Positions 27,063-35,785 are shown, counted from the stretch's first letter. The stretch: DNA of 64,000 nucleotides from Polaribacter sp. Q13 (GCF_016858305.2 NZ_CP074436.1:20001-84000), one strand, 5' to 3'. Program-made: numbers and translations. Notes: generated by a model not told the origin, from the sequence alone.

Positions 27063-28091
27063 TTAAACAAACAATCTCTTTTTTCTAATTAGTAACCAAA
27101 TAACTATTGGTGCACCAAATAAAGAGGTAATTGCATTTATTGGTAGTGTAAATTCGCTTGTTGGCATTTGTGCAATAGCATCACAAATTAGCAAGACAAT
27201 TGCACCAATAATAGCAACTGCAGGTAATAATATTTTATGATTAGAACTAGAAAATAACATTCTTGCAATGTGCGGAACAGCTAAACCTACAAAGGCAATT
27301 GGTCCGGAAAATGCAGTGATAACACCTGTTAACAAACTAGTAATTAGTAATATAATATTTCTACTTCTCTTTACATTAATTCCTAAACTTTTGGCGTAAT
27401 TTTCACCTAATAAAAAACTGTTTAGAGGTTTAATAACCGTGATGGTTCCTAAAATACCGATGCAATAAATAATAGCAAAAACACCAATTTCATTCCAAGT
27501 TAAATTACCCAAACTACCAAAGCTCCAAAATAAGTATTGCTGAATTTGGGCTGCTTCACTAAAATAAGCCAAAACACTAATAACTGCAGATGTTAATGAA
27601 CCAAACATCAATCCGATGATTAAAATAGACATGGTGTTTCTTACTCTGTTTGCAGCAATTATTACTGCTGATAAAACTAAAAAAGCGCCCAAACTTGCGG
27701 CAATGGGTAAAGACCAATTAGAAACAGAACTTGTTAGAAAAAGTCCTCCAAAAACAGAAGAACCTAAAATTAAAATAGCCACGCCTAAACTTGCACCGGA
27801 AGAAATTCCCAACACAAAAGGGCCTGCTAGAGGATTTCTAAATAAAGTTTGCATTAACAAACCGCAAATAGACAAACCAGAACCAACTAAAACGGCTGTT
27901 ATTGCCTTCGGAATTCTAAAATTAATAATGATAGTTTCCCAACTTTCTTTGGCTATAGTGCCGCCAAAAAGACTATTAAAAATATCCTTAAACGGAATGG
28001 AAACAGACCCAAAACTGATGTTCAAAAAAAACAAGACTACCAGTAATACAGATAAAAAAATAAAGTGTCTTGTATATGATTTGTTTTCCAT
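27063..28091 (-). CDS. FecCD-type iron/cobalamin ABC permease
   Basis: 342 aa, about ten membrane helices, the inner-membrane channel of the importer. Seen: IPFKDIFNSLFG near residue 32, RIPKAITAVLVGSGLSICGLLMQTLFRNPLAGPFVLGISSGASLG across 52-98 (the family signature), LIIGLMFGSLTSAVI, the coupling-helix region LGENYAKSLGINVKRSRN near 228, GPIAFVGLAVPHIAR near 265 and the C-terminal LPINAITSLFGAPIVIWLLIRK. The ATPase gene follows. The substrate is likely a ferric siderophore, haem or B12. Confidence 0.92.
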   Translation of the reverse strand: MENKSYTRHFIFLSVLLVVLFFLNISFGSVSIPFKDIFNSLFGGTIAKESWETIIINFRIPKAITAVLVGSGLSICGLLMQTLFRNPLAGPFVLGISSGASLGVAILILGSSVFGGLFLTSSVSNWSLPIAASLGAFLVLSAVIIAANRVRNTMSILIIGLMFGSLTSAVISVLAYFSEAAQIQQYLFWSFGSLGNLTWNEIGVFAIIYCIGILGTITVIKPLNSFLLGENYAKSLGINVKRSRNIILLITSLLTGVITAFSGPIAFVGLAVPHIARMLFSSSNHKILLPAVAIIGAIVLLICDAIAQMPTSEFTLPINAITSLFGAPIVIWLLIRKKRLFV

Positions 28092-28180
28092 TAATGAATG
28101 TCTGGTTCAGTGCGGCTTAAAATTACGCTTTTATAATCAAATTAATTTTTAATGATTTAATAATGTTTGATCAGGTAAAT

Positions 28181-28762
28181 TTAATATTTATATTTTGATA
28201 GAAATCTTACTAATTTCTGAATGGCAATTCCCCTATGAGAAATGCTATTTTTTTCTTCAGAAGTCATTTCTGCAAAAGACTTTTTAAATCCGTTTGGTTT
28301 AAAAATAGGATCGTAACCAAAACCTTTTTCTCCATGCTTTTCTTTTAAAATTTCACCTTTGCAAATTCCTTCAAAAAGAAAATTTTCATCATTTAAGTTT
28401 AAAGCAACTACGGTTCTAAATTGTGCTTTTCTATTGCTAGCAGGTTTTAAATCTACCAACAACTTTTGCATATTGTTTTCAGAATTAGAAGGCTCACCTG
28501 CAAAACGAGCAGAATATACTCCAGGTTTTCCATCTAAACTATCTACTTCTAAACCTGTATCATCAGCAAAACAATTAAAACCAAATTTTTTGGTAATATA
28601 ATCCGCTTTTAATTTAGCGTTTCCTTCTAAAGTGGTTTCTGTTTCGTCTATTTCATCAAAACAGTTAATATCTTTTAAACTCAATAATTGTATGGAGTCT
28701 GGTAACATTTCCTGAACTTCACTCAGTTTGTTAAGGTTATTTGTAGCGAATACTAATTTCAT
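28181..28762 (-). CDS. rdgB: Non-canonical purine NTP pyrophosphatase
   Basis: A 193-aa HAM1/RdgB enzyme that hydrolyses ITP, dITP and XTP to monophosphates, keeping deaminated bases out of nucleic acids. Seen: the N-terminal [18 protein letters not shown] (SxxNxxK-like motif), [23 protein letters not shown] near residue 31, [27 protein letters not shown] near 64 with the catalytic Asp, [20 protein letters not shown] near 145 and [10 protein letters not shown] near 173. It is preceded by a TTTGTAACTTTG-type repeat array that carries candidate -7 elements. Confidence 0.94.
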   Translation of the reverse strand: MKLVFATNNLNKLSEVQEMLPDSIQLLSLKDINCFDEIDETETTLEGNAKLKADYITKKFGFNCFADDTGLEVDSLDGKPGVYSARFAGEPSNSENNMQKLLVDLKPASNRKAQFRTVVALNLNDENFLFEGICKGEILKEKHGEKGFGYDPIFKPNGFKKSFAEMTSEEKNSISHRGIAIQKLVRFLSKYKY

Positions 28763-28771
28763 ATTTTTAGT

Positions 28772-28870
28772 AGCAAAGTTTTAAAAGTAAGAAACAAAGT
28801 TACAAAGTTTTTAAGGTTTAAGTAAGTTGCAAAGTTAAAAATAGTATCAAAGTAACAAAGTGTCAAGATA
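28772..28870. repeat. AAAGTTACAAAGT array, copy 2
   Basis: A run of CAAAGTT, ACAAAGTT, GCAAAGTT and ACAAAGT words. On the minus strand these read ACTTTG and TAACTTTG toward rdgB. TTTG (28859-28856), an 18-base spacer and TAACTTTG (28837-28830) form a plausible rdgB promoter. Confidence 0.55.
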
Positions 28871-28946
28871 TTCTGATTATGAACGAAATAAAGTTTGAAT
28901 TTCATTCAATAGATTAAAAATAAAAAGATCTAAATTAACAAGGTGA

Positions 28947-29420
28947 CTATTCATGATGATACGGTTCGTTTTTAAGAATTGTAAAACCTCTGTATAATTG
29001 TTCTACAATAAATAAACGAATCATTTGATGCGAAAATGTCATTTTAGATAATGATATTTTTCCGATTGATTTTTTATAAACTGCATCAGAAAAACCATAA
29101 GGCCCGCCAATAACCAATACTAGTTGTTTTATACCGGCGTTCATTTTCTTTTGTAAATAGACAGAAAAATCAATAGAACTGTAATGTTTTCCTTTATCAT
29201 CTAACAAAACTAACTGATCTGTGTTTTGTAGTTTAGATAAAATCAATTCACCTTCTTTTTCTTTTTGTTGAATTTCGCTTAAATTCTTCACATTTTTAAT
29301 ATCCGGAATTATTTCTAACTCAAACTTTATATAATGTTTTAACCTTTTTTGATATTCATCAATTAACAACATTAATTGTTTGTTGTCAGTTTTACCAATG
29401 GCAAGTAATTTAATTTTCAT
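28947..29420 (-). CDS. rlmH: 23S rRNA (pseudouridine-1915 N3) methyltransferase
   Basis: A 157-aa SPOUT-class enzyme that methylates pseudouridine 1915 of 23S rRNA with SAM. The start MKIKLLAIGKTDNKQLM at 29420 gives the exact family length and overlaps the stop of the upstream gene (TAATG). Seen: LIDEYQKRLKHYIKFELEI near residue 22, LVLLDDKGKHYSSIDF near 73, the SAM-knot motif VLVIGGPYGFSDAVY near 102, and SKMTFSHQMIRLFIVEQLYRGFTILKNEPYHHE at the end. Confidence 0.96.
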   Translation of the reverse strand: MKIKLLAIGKTDNKQLMLLIDEYQKRLKHYIKFELEIIPDIKNVKNLSEIQQKEKEGELILSKLQNTDQLVLLDDKGKHYSSIDFSVYLQKKMNAGIKQLVLVIGGPYGFSDAVYKKSIGKISLSKMTFSHQMIRLFIVEQLYRGFTILKNEPYHHE

Positions 29421-30211
29421 TAGAAACAATGTTTTTTATGATAAGAATTTTCTTTAAAAGCACCTATACCAGATTTACTTAAAGTATTGTAGGTTGCCAA
29501 CCAATCTAATTTTAGTTTAGACCAATCTTCATTTTTAAGTAGTTTTTTTAATAAATTATTGGGTAAATGCCCTCCGCTAATAAAATACTTTCCATCAGGT
29601 TTTATAATTAAAAAATTACCACTATAAATAATTTTAAAAAAAGCATTTTTAAAAAGGCCTCTATCTTTTATCCATTTAATATCATTGTATTCTTTCATGT
29701 AGCCATAATCATATTTAAAAACATAAAATGTTTCTGCGCCTAATTTATTAAATTTCTCTCTACATTTTTTTTGAGAATTAACCCATTTTTGTCTTCTAAA
29801 GTGATATTTTTTAGAATTAAAATCTTTATGCTCTAATGTTTTGTGTGTTTTTGTATGTCTTATAAAACTTTCTTTTATAGCTTTAGTATTAAAAAGAGTG
29901 TCTCTGTAACTAATCATTAAAAAAGCATTTTTATGAATTTTTCGATTACTGTTTTTTAATAATAAAGTTCTTACTTGAGAGTAACCAATAGAATCTGTAG
30001 TTCCAAATTTAAATTTGTAAACCACTTTATTAATATTTAAAGAATCTGTTTTAAAGTTTAAACATTTTAAAACAACAGAATTACATTTTTTATAGTAAGT
30101 TATAGAGTCTATAGACTTCATCTTTTCATCTATATAATTTACAGATTGAGAAAAACCATAAAAAACGCTAAAGAGTAAAGTTAAAAAGAGTATTTTTCTT
30201 TTCATTTTCAT
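29420..30211 (-). CDS. Exported protein of unknown function
   Basis: About 263 aa with a signal peptide (KRKILFLTLLFSVFYGFSQ). I take the ATG at 30211 (or 30205) as start, because an upstream ATG at 30226 lies inside a TATTTTTG promoter element. The body is Lys- and Tyr-rich, with HKNAFLMISYRDTLFNTKAI, GAETFYVFKYDYGYMKEYND and FLIIKPDGKYFISGGHLPNN. It may be beta-rich, but I recognise no family. It is cotranscribed with rlmH through a one-base TAATG overlap and is divergent from nadC. Confidence 0.6.
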   Translation of the reverse strand: MKMKRKILFLTLLFSVFYGFSQSVNYIDEKMKSIDSITYYKKCNSVVLKCLNFKTDSLNINKVVYKFKFGTTDSIGYSQVRTLLLKNSNRKIHKNAFLMISYRDTLFNTKAIKESFIRHTKTHKTLEHKDFNSKKYHFRRQKWVNSQKKCREKFNKLGAETFYVFKYDYGYMKEYNDIKWIKDRGLFKNAFFKIIYSGNFLIIKPDGKYFISGGHLPNNLLKKLLKNEDWSKLKLDWLATYNTLSKSGIGAFKENSYHKKHCF

Positions 30212-30223
30212 ACAAGATTTCCT

Positions 30224-30242
30224 CAAAAATACTATATTTTTG
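30224..30242. promoter_or_regulatory. Divergent overlapping promoter core before nadC
   Basis: CAAAAATA-CTA-TATTTTTG is a perfect inverted repeat. The left arm on the minus strand and the right arm on the plus strand are each TATTTTTG, matching TAnnTTTG. They would fire the exported-protein/rlmH unit to the left and nadC to the right, with starts 13 and 22 bases away. Clear -33 elements are not seen. Confidence 0.5.
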
Positions 30243-30263
30243 AATTGATAAAAATATTATGCA

Positions 30264-31121
30264 ATGATATCTAAAAAACAATTTCAAAACGAATTAGATT
30301 TAATTATAAAAAATGCCATAAGAGAAGATATTGGTGATGGAGATCACACCTCACTTTCTTGTATTCCTGCGGATGCACAAGGAAAGGCAAAATTGTTGGT
30401 AAAAGAAGACGGAATTATAGCAGGAGTAGAGTTTGCAAAACAAGTTTTTAGCTATGTTGATAAAGATTTACAAGTAGAAACGTTTATAAATGATGGAGAG
30501 GATGTGAAATATGGTGATATTGTTTTTCATGTTTCAGGAAAATCTCAATCTATTTTAATGGCAGAACGTTTGGTTTTAAATGCCATGCAAAGAATGAGTG
30601 CAATTGCTACCAAAACAGCTTTTTTTGCAAACTTATTGAAAGGAACAAAAACCAAAGTTTTAGATACAAGAAAAACAACTCCGGGAATTAGAGCAATTGA
30701 AAAATGGGCTGTTAAGATTGGTGGGGGAGAAAACCACCGTTTTGCATTATATGACATGGTGATGATTAAAGACAATCATATAGATTTTGCGGGTGGAATT
30801 ACAGCGGCAATTACCAAAACAAAAAAATATTTAGCAGAAAAGAACATCGATATTAAAATTATTGTGGAAGCTAGAAGTTTAGAAGAAATTAAAGAAATTT
30901 TATCTAACGAAGGTGTTTACAGAATTCTAATTGACAACTTTAATTATGAAGACACTAAAAAAGCCGTTGCTTTAATTGGTGATACTTGCCTAACAGAATC
31001 TTCTGGCGGAATTAATGAAGATACCATTAGAAAATACGCAGAATGTGGTGTAGATTATATTTCTTCTGGTGCATTAACACACTCTGTGTCTAATTTAGAT
31101 TTGAGTTTAAAAGCTTTTTAA
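30264..31121 (+). CDS. nadC: Nicotinate-nucleotide pyrophosphorylase
   Basis: Quinolinate phosphoribosyltransferase of NAD synthesis: quinolinate plus PRPP gives nicotinate mononucleotide and CO2. 285 aa, usual length. Seen: AIREDIGDGDHTSLSCIPAD near residue 15, AERLVLNAMQRMSAIATKTA near 95, the catalytic region LDTRKTTPGIRAIEKWAVKIGGGENHRFALYDMVMIKDNH across 133-172, IIVEARSLEEIKE near 200, LIDNFNYEDTKKAV near 223 and SSGGINEDTIRKYAECGVDYISSGALTHS near 245. The M3 peptidase gene follows after 12 bases on the same strand. Confidence 0.96.
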   Translation: MISKKQFQNELDLIIKNAIREDIGDGDHTSLSCIPADAQGKAKLLVKEDGIIAGVEFAKQVFSYVDKDLQVETFINDGEDVKYGDIVFHVSGKSQSILMAERLVLNAMQRMSAIATKTAFFANLLKGTKTKVLDTRKTTPGIRAIEKWAVKIGGGENHRFALYDMVMIKDNHIDFAGGITAAITKTKKYLAEKNIDIKIIVEARSLEEIKEILSNEGVYRILIDNFNYEDTKKAVALIGDTCLTESSGGINEDTIRKYAECGVDYISSGALTHSVSNLDLSLKAF

Positions 31122-31133
31122 AAATCATTAGAA

Positions 31134-33236
31134 ATGAAAAAATATATAACAATAGCAGCGTCTTTAATGTTGGTGATATCTTGCAACACTAAAGAAGCTA
31201 AAAAAGAAAATACCATGGATATTTCTAAAAATCCTTTATTAGTAAAAAGTACACTAGAATACGGAACGCCCGATTTTACCAAAATTAAAGCGAAACATTT
31301 TTTACCGGCTATTTTAGAAGGTATGAAAATACAAAACGAGGCAATTGCAAAAATTACAGAGAACACAGCGGCTCCAACTTTTGAAAACACCATTTTAGCT
31401 TTAGAAGAAAGTAGCAAAAAATTAGATGATGTAACTGCTGTTTTTTATGGATTGGCAGGTGCTAACACAAACGATACTATTAAAGAAAATCAAAAAGAAT
31501 TAGCACCAAAATTTTCTAAGCACAGCGATGATATTTTATTGAATACAAAATTGTTTGCAAAAGTAAAAGCTGTTTATGATAACCTTTCTGAAGCTAATTT
31601 AGATGCAGAATCTAAACATTTAGTTGGTGAATATTTTAAAAACTTCTCTAAAGCGGGTGCTAATTTATCCGAAGAAAAAAAGGAGCAACTAAAAGAAATA
31701 AATTCAGAAATAGCTAGTTTGTCTAACGATTTTGGGAAGAAATTATTAGACGCTAGTAAAAAAGGCGGAATTGTAATTACCGATAAATCGAAATTAAAAG
31801 GTTTTTCTGATGAAAAAATAGCTTCTTTAGAAAAAGATGGGAAATATGAAATTCAGTTAATTAATACGACGCAACAACCTTCTTTACAAACGTTAGAAAA
31901 CAGAGAGGTTAGAAAGGAGTTGTTCGAAAAATCTATTCATAGAGCAGATGCTGGTGAATATGATACAAGTGATCTTGTTTTAAAAATGACGAAATTAAGA
32001 GCTAAAAAAGCACAGATTTTAGGTTTTGATAATTATGCAAGTTGGAGTTTACAAGGCACCATGGCTGCAACACCAGATAAAGTTTTTAAGATGTTTAAAA
32101 ATTTAATTCCAGGTTCATTAGATAAAGCAGCATCTGAAATAAAAGAAATTCAGGCCGAAATTAATAAGGAAGGAAAAGGTTTTAAACTAGCACCATACGA
32201 TTGGAATCTTTATGCAGAAAAAGTACGTAAATCTAAGTACAATTTAAATGAAGACGAGGTAAAACCTTATTTTGAAATGACCAACGTTTTAGAAAAAGGG
32301 GTGTTTTATGCTGCTACAAAATTATACGGAATTACCTTTAAAAAACGTACAGATATACCAACGTATCACCCAGATGTTGTGGTGTATGAATTGTTTGAGG
32401 AGGATGGTTCTAAATTAGGATTATTCTTTGGAGATTATTTTGCAAGAGATAGCAAACGTGGTGGTGCGTGGATGAGTAGTTTTGTAAAACAATCTAAATT
32501 ACGCAATCAGAAACCCGTTATTTATAATGTGTGTAATACTCCAAAACCAGCTGATGGAGAACCAGTTTTAATTAGTTTTGATGAGGTAGAAACTATGTTT
32601 CATGAATTTGGACATGCATTACACGGATTTTTTGGGAATCAAAAATATGCATCAATTTCTGGTACAAGTACCGCAAGAGATTTTGTAGAATTTCCTTCTC
32701 AGTTTAATGAAAATTGGGCTACGCATCCAGAAATTTTAAATAATTATGCCATACATTACAAAACAGGAAAAGTAATTCCGGCAGCATTATTGCAAAAAAT
32801 TAAAGATGCTGGTACTTTTAATCAAGGATATTCTATGATAGAAAACTTATGTTCTTCTAGTTTAGATATGAAATGGCATACAATTTCTGCAAATGAGAAT
32901 ATTGAAGATGTTGCTAAGTTTGAAAAGGAAGCTTTAAAAAGTATGAAATTAAATATTGATGAAATTCCACCAAGATATCGTTCAACTTATTTTGCACACA
33001 TTTTTAGTGGTGGTTACGCAGCAGGTTACTATTCTTATTTATGGACAGAAATGTTGAGTCATGATGCGTACGATTGGTTTAAATATAATGGATTGTTAAC
33101 TCGTGCAAACGGACAAAAATTCCGTGATCAAGTTTTATCAAAAGGAAATACTATGGATTATGCAGAAATGTATAAAACCTTTGCAGGTAGAGACCCGGAA
33201 GCAGCACCAATGTTAGAAGCTAGAGGATTAAAATAG
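31134..33236 (+). CDS. M3-family metallopeptidase lipoprotein (Dcp-like)
   Basis: A 700-aa zinc oligopeptidase of the thimet/peptidyl-dipeptidase Dcp group, exported as a lipoprotein (MKKYITIAASLMLVISC, lipid Cys at 17). The zinc site HEFGHALHG starts at His490 in EVETMFHEFGHALHGFFGN, with the third ligand Glu downstream in RDFVEFPSQFNENWATHPE near 520. IFSGGYAAGYYSYLWTEMLSHDAYDWF near 625 is the substrate-loop signature. It clips dipeptides from peptide C-termini, probably in the periplasm. It sits between nadC and the NlpE-like gene with tight spacing, so the group is likely one transcript. Confidence 0.94.
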   Translation: MKKYITIAASLMLVISCNTKEAKKENTMDISKNPLLVKSTLEYGTPDFTKIKAKHFLPAILEGMKIQNEAIAKITENTAAPTFENTILALEESSKKLDDVTAVFYGLAGANTNDTIKENQKELAPKFSKHSDDILLNTKLFAKVKAVYDNLSEANLDAESKHLVGEYFKNFSKAGANLSEEKKEQLKEINSEIASLSNDFGKKLLDASKKGGIVITDKSKLKGFSDEKIASLEKDGKYEIQLINTTQQPSLQTLENREVRKELFEKSIHRADAGEYDTSDLVLKMTKLRAKKAQILGFDNYASWSLQGTMAATPDKVFKMFKNLIPGSLDKAASEIKEIQAEINKEGKGFKLAPYDWNLYAEKVRKSKYNLNEDEVKPYFEMTNVLEKGVFYAATKLYGITFKKRTDIPTYHPDVVVYELFEEDGSKLGLFFGDYFARDSKRGGAWMSSFVKQSKLRNQKPVIYNVCNTPKPADGEPVLISFDEVETMFHEFGHALHGFFGNQKYASISGTSTARDFVEFPSQFNENWATHPEILNNYAIHYKTGKVIPAALLQKIKDAGTFNQGYSMIENLCSSSLDMKWHTISANENIEDVAKFEKEALKSMKLNIDEIPPRYRSTYFAHIFSGGYAAGYYSYLWTEMLSHDAYDWFKYNGLLTRANGQKFRDQVLSKGNTMDYAEMYKTFAGRDPEAAPMLEARGLK

Positions 33237-33244
33237 TAGATTAA

Positions 33245-33613
33245 ATGAAATATATTATAAAAGTTGTAGCCGTAGTTTGTATTCTTTTTTTAGCATGTAA
33301 AAATAATGCTCCGGTAGATGTTACAGGAGTTTATGTAGGCGAATTTCCTTGTGCAGATTGTGTTGGAATCGATAATAAAATGACTTTGAATACCGATAGT
33401 ACTTTTGTGTTAGAAAGTGTGTATAAAGGTAAAGGGGAAGGAAATGTTTTTAAAAAAACAGGAAATTATTCTATTGAAAATGGAATAGTGATTTTAGCGT
33501 TGGAAACGAGTCCTTTTAAATATGCAATTGGTGATAATTATATTGAATTGTTAGATATTGATGGTCATAAAATTGAAAGCGAGTTAAATTATAAGCTAAT
33601 AAAACAAGAATAA
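33245..33613 (+). CDS. NlpE-N-domain lipoprotein
   Basis: A 122-aa lipoprotein: MKYIIKVVAVVCILFLAC, lipid Cys at 18. The rest is a small beta-barrel of the NlpE N-terminal (copper-resistance) type: VTGVYVGEFPCADCVGIDNKMTLNTDSTFVLESVYKGKG, with the CxxC pair characteristic of the family. E. coli NlpE senses surface contact and lipoprotein traffic and tolerates copper; only the N domain is present here. Eight bases after the M3 peptidase, so very likely cotranscribed. Confidence 0.85.
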   Translation: MKYIIKVVAVVCILFLACKNNAPVDVTGVYVGEFPCADCVGIDNKMTLNTDSTFVLESVYKGKGEGNVFKKTGNYSIENGIVILALETSPFKYAIGDNYIELLDIDGHKIESELNYKLIKQE

Positions 33614-33619
33614 GTTTAG

Positions 33620-34192
33620 ATGACAGAGACTTATTTTGATAGCGAAGAGTTCACTAAAATTGATTTCACTAAAACGAAAATCAACAAAGGAGAATATGAT
33701 AATTGCACTTTTTTAGATTGTAATTTCGAAAATGTGCATGCATCAAATATTCAGTTTGTAGAGTGCGAATTTATAGATTGTAATTTTAGCAATGCCATTG
33801 TAAAAGATACTGCTTTTAAAGAGGTGAGTTTTATCAATTGTAAAATGATAGGAATTAAATTTAATGAATGTGATGCCTTTTTACTGCAATTTAGTTTTAA
33901 AGACTGTCAATTAAGTTTTTCTTCTTTTTATCAATTAAAAATTCCGAAAACAAAATTTATCAATTGTAATTTGCAAGAAGTAGATTTTACAGAAACGGTT
34001 TTAATAAGTTCGCTTTTTGATAATTGTGATTTGAAAAGTGCCATTTTTGATAGAACTAATCTTGAAAAGTCAGATTTTAAGACTGCTTTTAATTTTAATA
34101 TCAATCCAGAAGAAAATAGTTTAAAAGGAGCAAAGTTTAGTAAAGAAAATATTTTGGGTCTTTTGTCTGAATATAAAATTGTAGTTGAGTAA
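33620..34192 (+). CDS. Pentapeptide-repeat protein (Qnr/McbG-like)
   Basis: 190 aa forming a right-handed quadrilateral beta helix from five-residue repeats of the A(D/N)LXX/CxFxx form: DCNFENVHASNIQFVECEF, DCNFSNAIVKDTAFKEVSF, KTKFINCNLQEVDFTETVL and DNCDLKSAIFDRTNLEKSDF. A break near residue 100 (FSSFYQLKIPKTKF) gives two coils, as in Qnr and McbG. Those proteins mimic DNA and shield gyrase from quinolones or microcin; whether this one does is unknown. Last gene after nadC-M3-NlpE, six bases downstream. Confidence 0.88.
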   Translation: MTETYFDSEEFTKIDFTKTKINKGEYDNCTFLDCNFENVHASNIQFVECEFIDCNFSNAIVKDTAFKEVSFINCKMIGIKFNECDAFLLQFSFKDCQLSFSSFYQLKIPKTKFINCNLQEVDFTETVLISSLFDNCDLKSAIFDRTNLEKSDFKTAFNFNINPEENSLKGAKFSKENILGLLSEYKIVVE

Positions 34193-34195
34193 AAA

Positions 34196-34262
34196 GTTAT
34201 AAAAAAGAAGAGTCTGACTTTGTTGCTTTGTAACTGCTTTAAACTTTGCAACTCATAAAACA
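34196..34262. repeat. ACTTTG/GTAACTTTG array, copy 3
   Basis: Contains GACTTTG, GCTTTGTAACTGC, AAACTTTGCAACTC. Oriented toward the plus-strand four-helix-bundle pseudogene, which it directly precedes. Confidence 0.5.
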
Positions 34263-34275
34263 TAAGATTAAACAG

Positions 34276-34638
34276 GTGAAAACATTTAGAGGTATATTAG
34301 TTTAGCAAAAGTCTATGAACTTTGTTTCTGAAATTTATAAAGTGTCTAAATCATTTCCAAAAGAAGAAATATTTGGCTTAACTTCTCTATTAAGAAGATC
34401 TACAGTATCAATACCTAGTAATGTTTTTGAAGGTAATGGTAGAGAACGACTGAGAGAGTATCTTCGTTTTTTTAATATTGCAATAGCATCGCTTTTTGAG
34501 TTTCAAACTCATGTGGAAATTGCTTTTAATTTAGAATAGATCAATAAAGAAAAATTTGATAATTTGTATAAATTATCAAGAGAAATCGAAAGAATGTTAT
34601 TCAGTTTTATTAGAAGTATAAAATCTCAACGAAAGTAA
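34276..34638 (+). pseudogene. Four-helix-bundle (S23-type) protein, two amber stops
   Basis: One frame from GTG at 34276 to TAA at 34636 codes for a four-helix-bundle protein of the kind once called S23, often found next to or inside Bacteroidota rRNA and repeat regions. It reads KTFRGILV-stop-QKSMNFVSEIYKVSKSF, SIPSNVFEGNGRERLREYL, LFEFQTHVEIAFNLE-stop and INKEKFDNLYKLSREIERML. The first stop, TAG at 34303-34305, stands where relatives have Trp (VWQKS, from TGG). The second, TAG at 34537-34539, stands where relatives usually have Tyr or another residue. The length and all helices are otherwise kept, so the gene looks recently inactivated. An internal ATG at 34315 would give only a 74-aa fragment. 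Confidence 0.8.
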
Positions 34639-34646
34639 ATTAATTA

Positions 34647-34676
34647 TTGTTTTTATTCATTCAGTTTGTAACTTTG
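34647..34676 (+). promoter_or_regulatory. Promoter of the YihY gene
   Basis: TTG at 34647-34649, 19-base spacer, TAACTTTG at 34669-34676. This is a good Bacteroidota promoter inside repeat array copy 4, 54 bases before the YihY start. Confidence 0.55.
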
Positions 34677-34725
34677 CTACTTATTAACTTAGTGCCTATG
34701 GAACTAACTTTAACTTTGTAACTCA
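34664..34725. repeat. GTAACTTTG array, copy 4
   Basis: GTTTGTAACTTTGC near its start and AACTTTAACTTTGTAACTC at its end, on the coding strand of the downstream YihY gene. Confidence 0.5.
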
Positions 34726-34730
34726 AAATA

Positions 34731-35678
34731 ATGAGTAAAGAAATAGAAGATAAACTAGAAAAAATACCAGTTGTAAACCTTCTGGTTAAATTTGGAAAAA
34801 GAATAAAAATTCCAGGTTTAGAAGGTATGTCTTTATACGATGTATTAGAAATGTACATTATTGGTATTGTAAGAGGGGCCTTAACAACGAGAGCAGGCGG
34901 AATTGCTTTCAGTTTTTTTATGGCTGTTTTTCCTTTTATGCTGTTTATTTTAACACTAATCCCTTATATTCCTATAGAAGGTTTTCAAGAAGGATTATTT
35001 TCTTTTATCAAAGAAATTTTACCGCCCCAAACTTTTGATGCTGTAAATGTAGTTATTGGAGATATTATTAACAATCAATACGGAGGCTTGCTTTCTTTTG
35101 GTTTTTTATTTTCTATCTTTTTAATGACAAATGGTGTCAATGCTATTTTTGGAGGGTTTGAATACTCATACCATGTAACAGATGTTAGAAATGTTTTTAG
35201 ATCTTATTTTATCTCATTAGGAGTTTCTTTATTGATGTCGTTTTTTTTAATTGTTATGATTACCATCCTTATCTTATATCAAGTAGCATTATCTAAAATA
35301 GATGAAACAGGTTGGTTAGATACCGGAGATTTAGATTTATTTCTAATAGGTAAAAATGCTCTTTTTTTAGTAATGCTTTTCACTATAGTCTCCTTACTTT
35401 TTAGATATGGAACAAAGCAAGGGAAAGAAACTAAGTTCTTTTCTGCAGGTGCTCTGTTAACGACAGTAGTTTCATTATTTACCTTTTATTTATTCGGAAT
35501 TTACGTAGTTAAGTTTGCACAATACAATCAATTATATGGATCTATTGGTACTCTTTTAATCTTGATGCTATTTGTGTGGTTAAACGCAATAATTCTATTA
35601 TTAGGTTTCGAATTAAATGCTTCTTTACATAGTTTAAGACAAAGAAATAAAACCTTTACAACTCCTAAAAAAATATAA
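34731..35678 (+). CDS. YihY/BrkB-family membrane protein
   Basis: A 315-aa inner-membrane protein of the YihY (formerly annotated RNase BN, BrkB) family. About six helices: GIAFSFFMAVFPFMLFILTLI near residue 60-80 (the conserved first helix after RAGGIAFS), LLSFGFLFSIFLMTNGVNAIF near 120, YFISLGVSLLMSFFLIVMITI near 155, ALFLVMLFTIVSLLFRYGTK near 210, GALLTTVVSLFTFYLFGIYVV near 240, and YGSIGTLLILMLFVWLNAIILLLGFELNA near 270. The function is unsettled; a lipid or envelope role has been suggested. Single gene. Confidence 0.9.
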   Translation: MSKEIEDKLEKIPVVNLLVKFGKRIKIPGLEGMSLYDVLEMYIIGIVRGALTTRAGGIAFSFFMAVFPFMLFILTLIPYIPIEGFQEGLFSFIKEILPPQTFDAVNVVIGDIINNQYGGLLSFGFLFSIFLMTNGVNAIFGGFEYSYHVTDVRNVFRSYFISLGVSLLMSFFLIVMITILILYQVALSKIDETGWLDTGDLDLFLIGKNALFLVMLFTIVSLLFRYGTKQGKETKFFSAGALLTTVVSLFTFYLFGIYVVKFAQYNQLYGSIGTLLILMLFVWLNAIILLLGFELNASLHSLRQRNKTFTTPKKI

Positions 35679-35785
35679 TTTTTCACGATATTTGCGCTCG
35701 CAAAACAATTATCTATAATCAATTATCAGTGTTCTGATATATTGATAAAAGATAATTGAACATTGAACATTGATAATTGATTTAC
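35679..35785. other. Spacer before hisS with short repeats
   Basis: ATATTTGCGCTCGC at 35691-35704 resembles a Bacteroidota promoter -7 region. After it come ATTATC/GATAATTGA words and the doubled TTGAACATTGAACATTGATA just before the hisS start; these may be a slipped duplication. Confidence 0.4.

Noticed and set aside
28772..28870. Possible CRISPR-like array because of repeated AAAGTTACAAAG words
   Set aside because: Repeat units are short, unevenly spaced and without unique spacers of constant length, and no cas genes are near.
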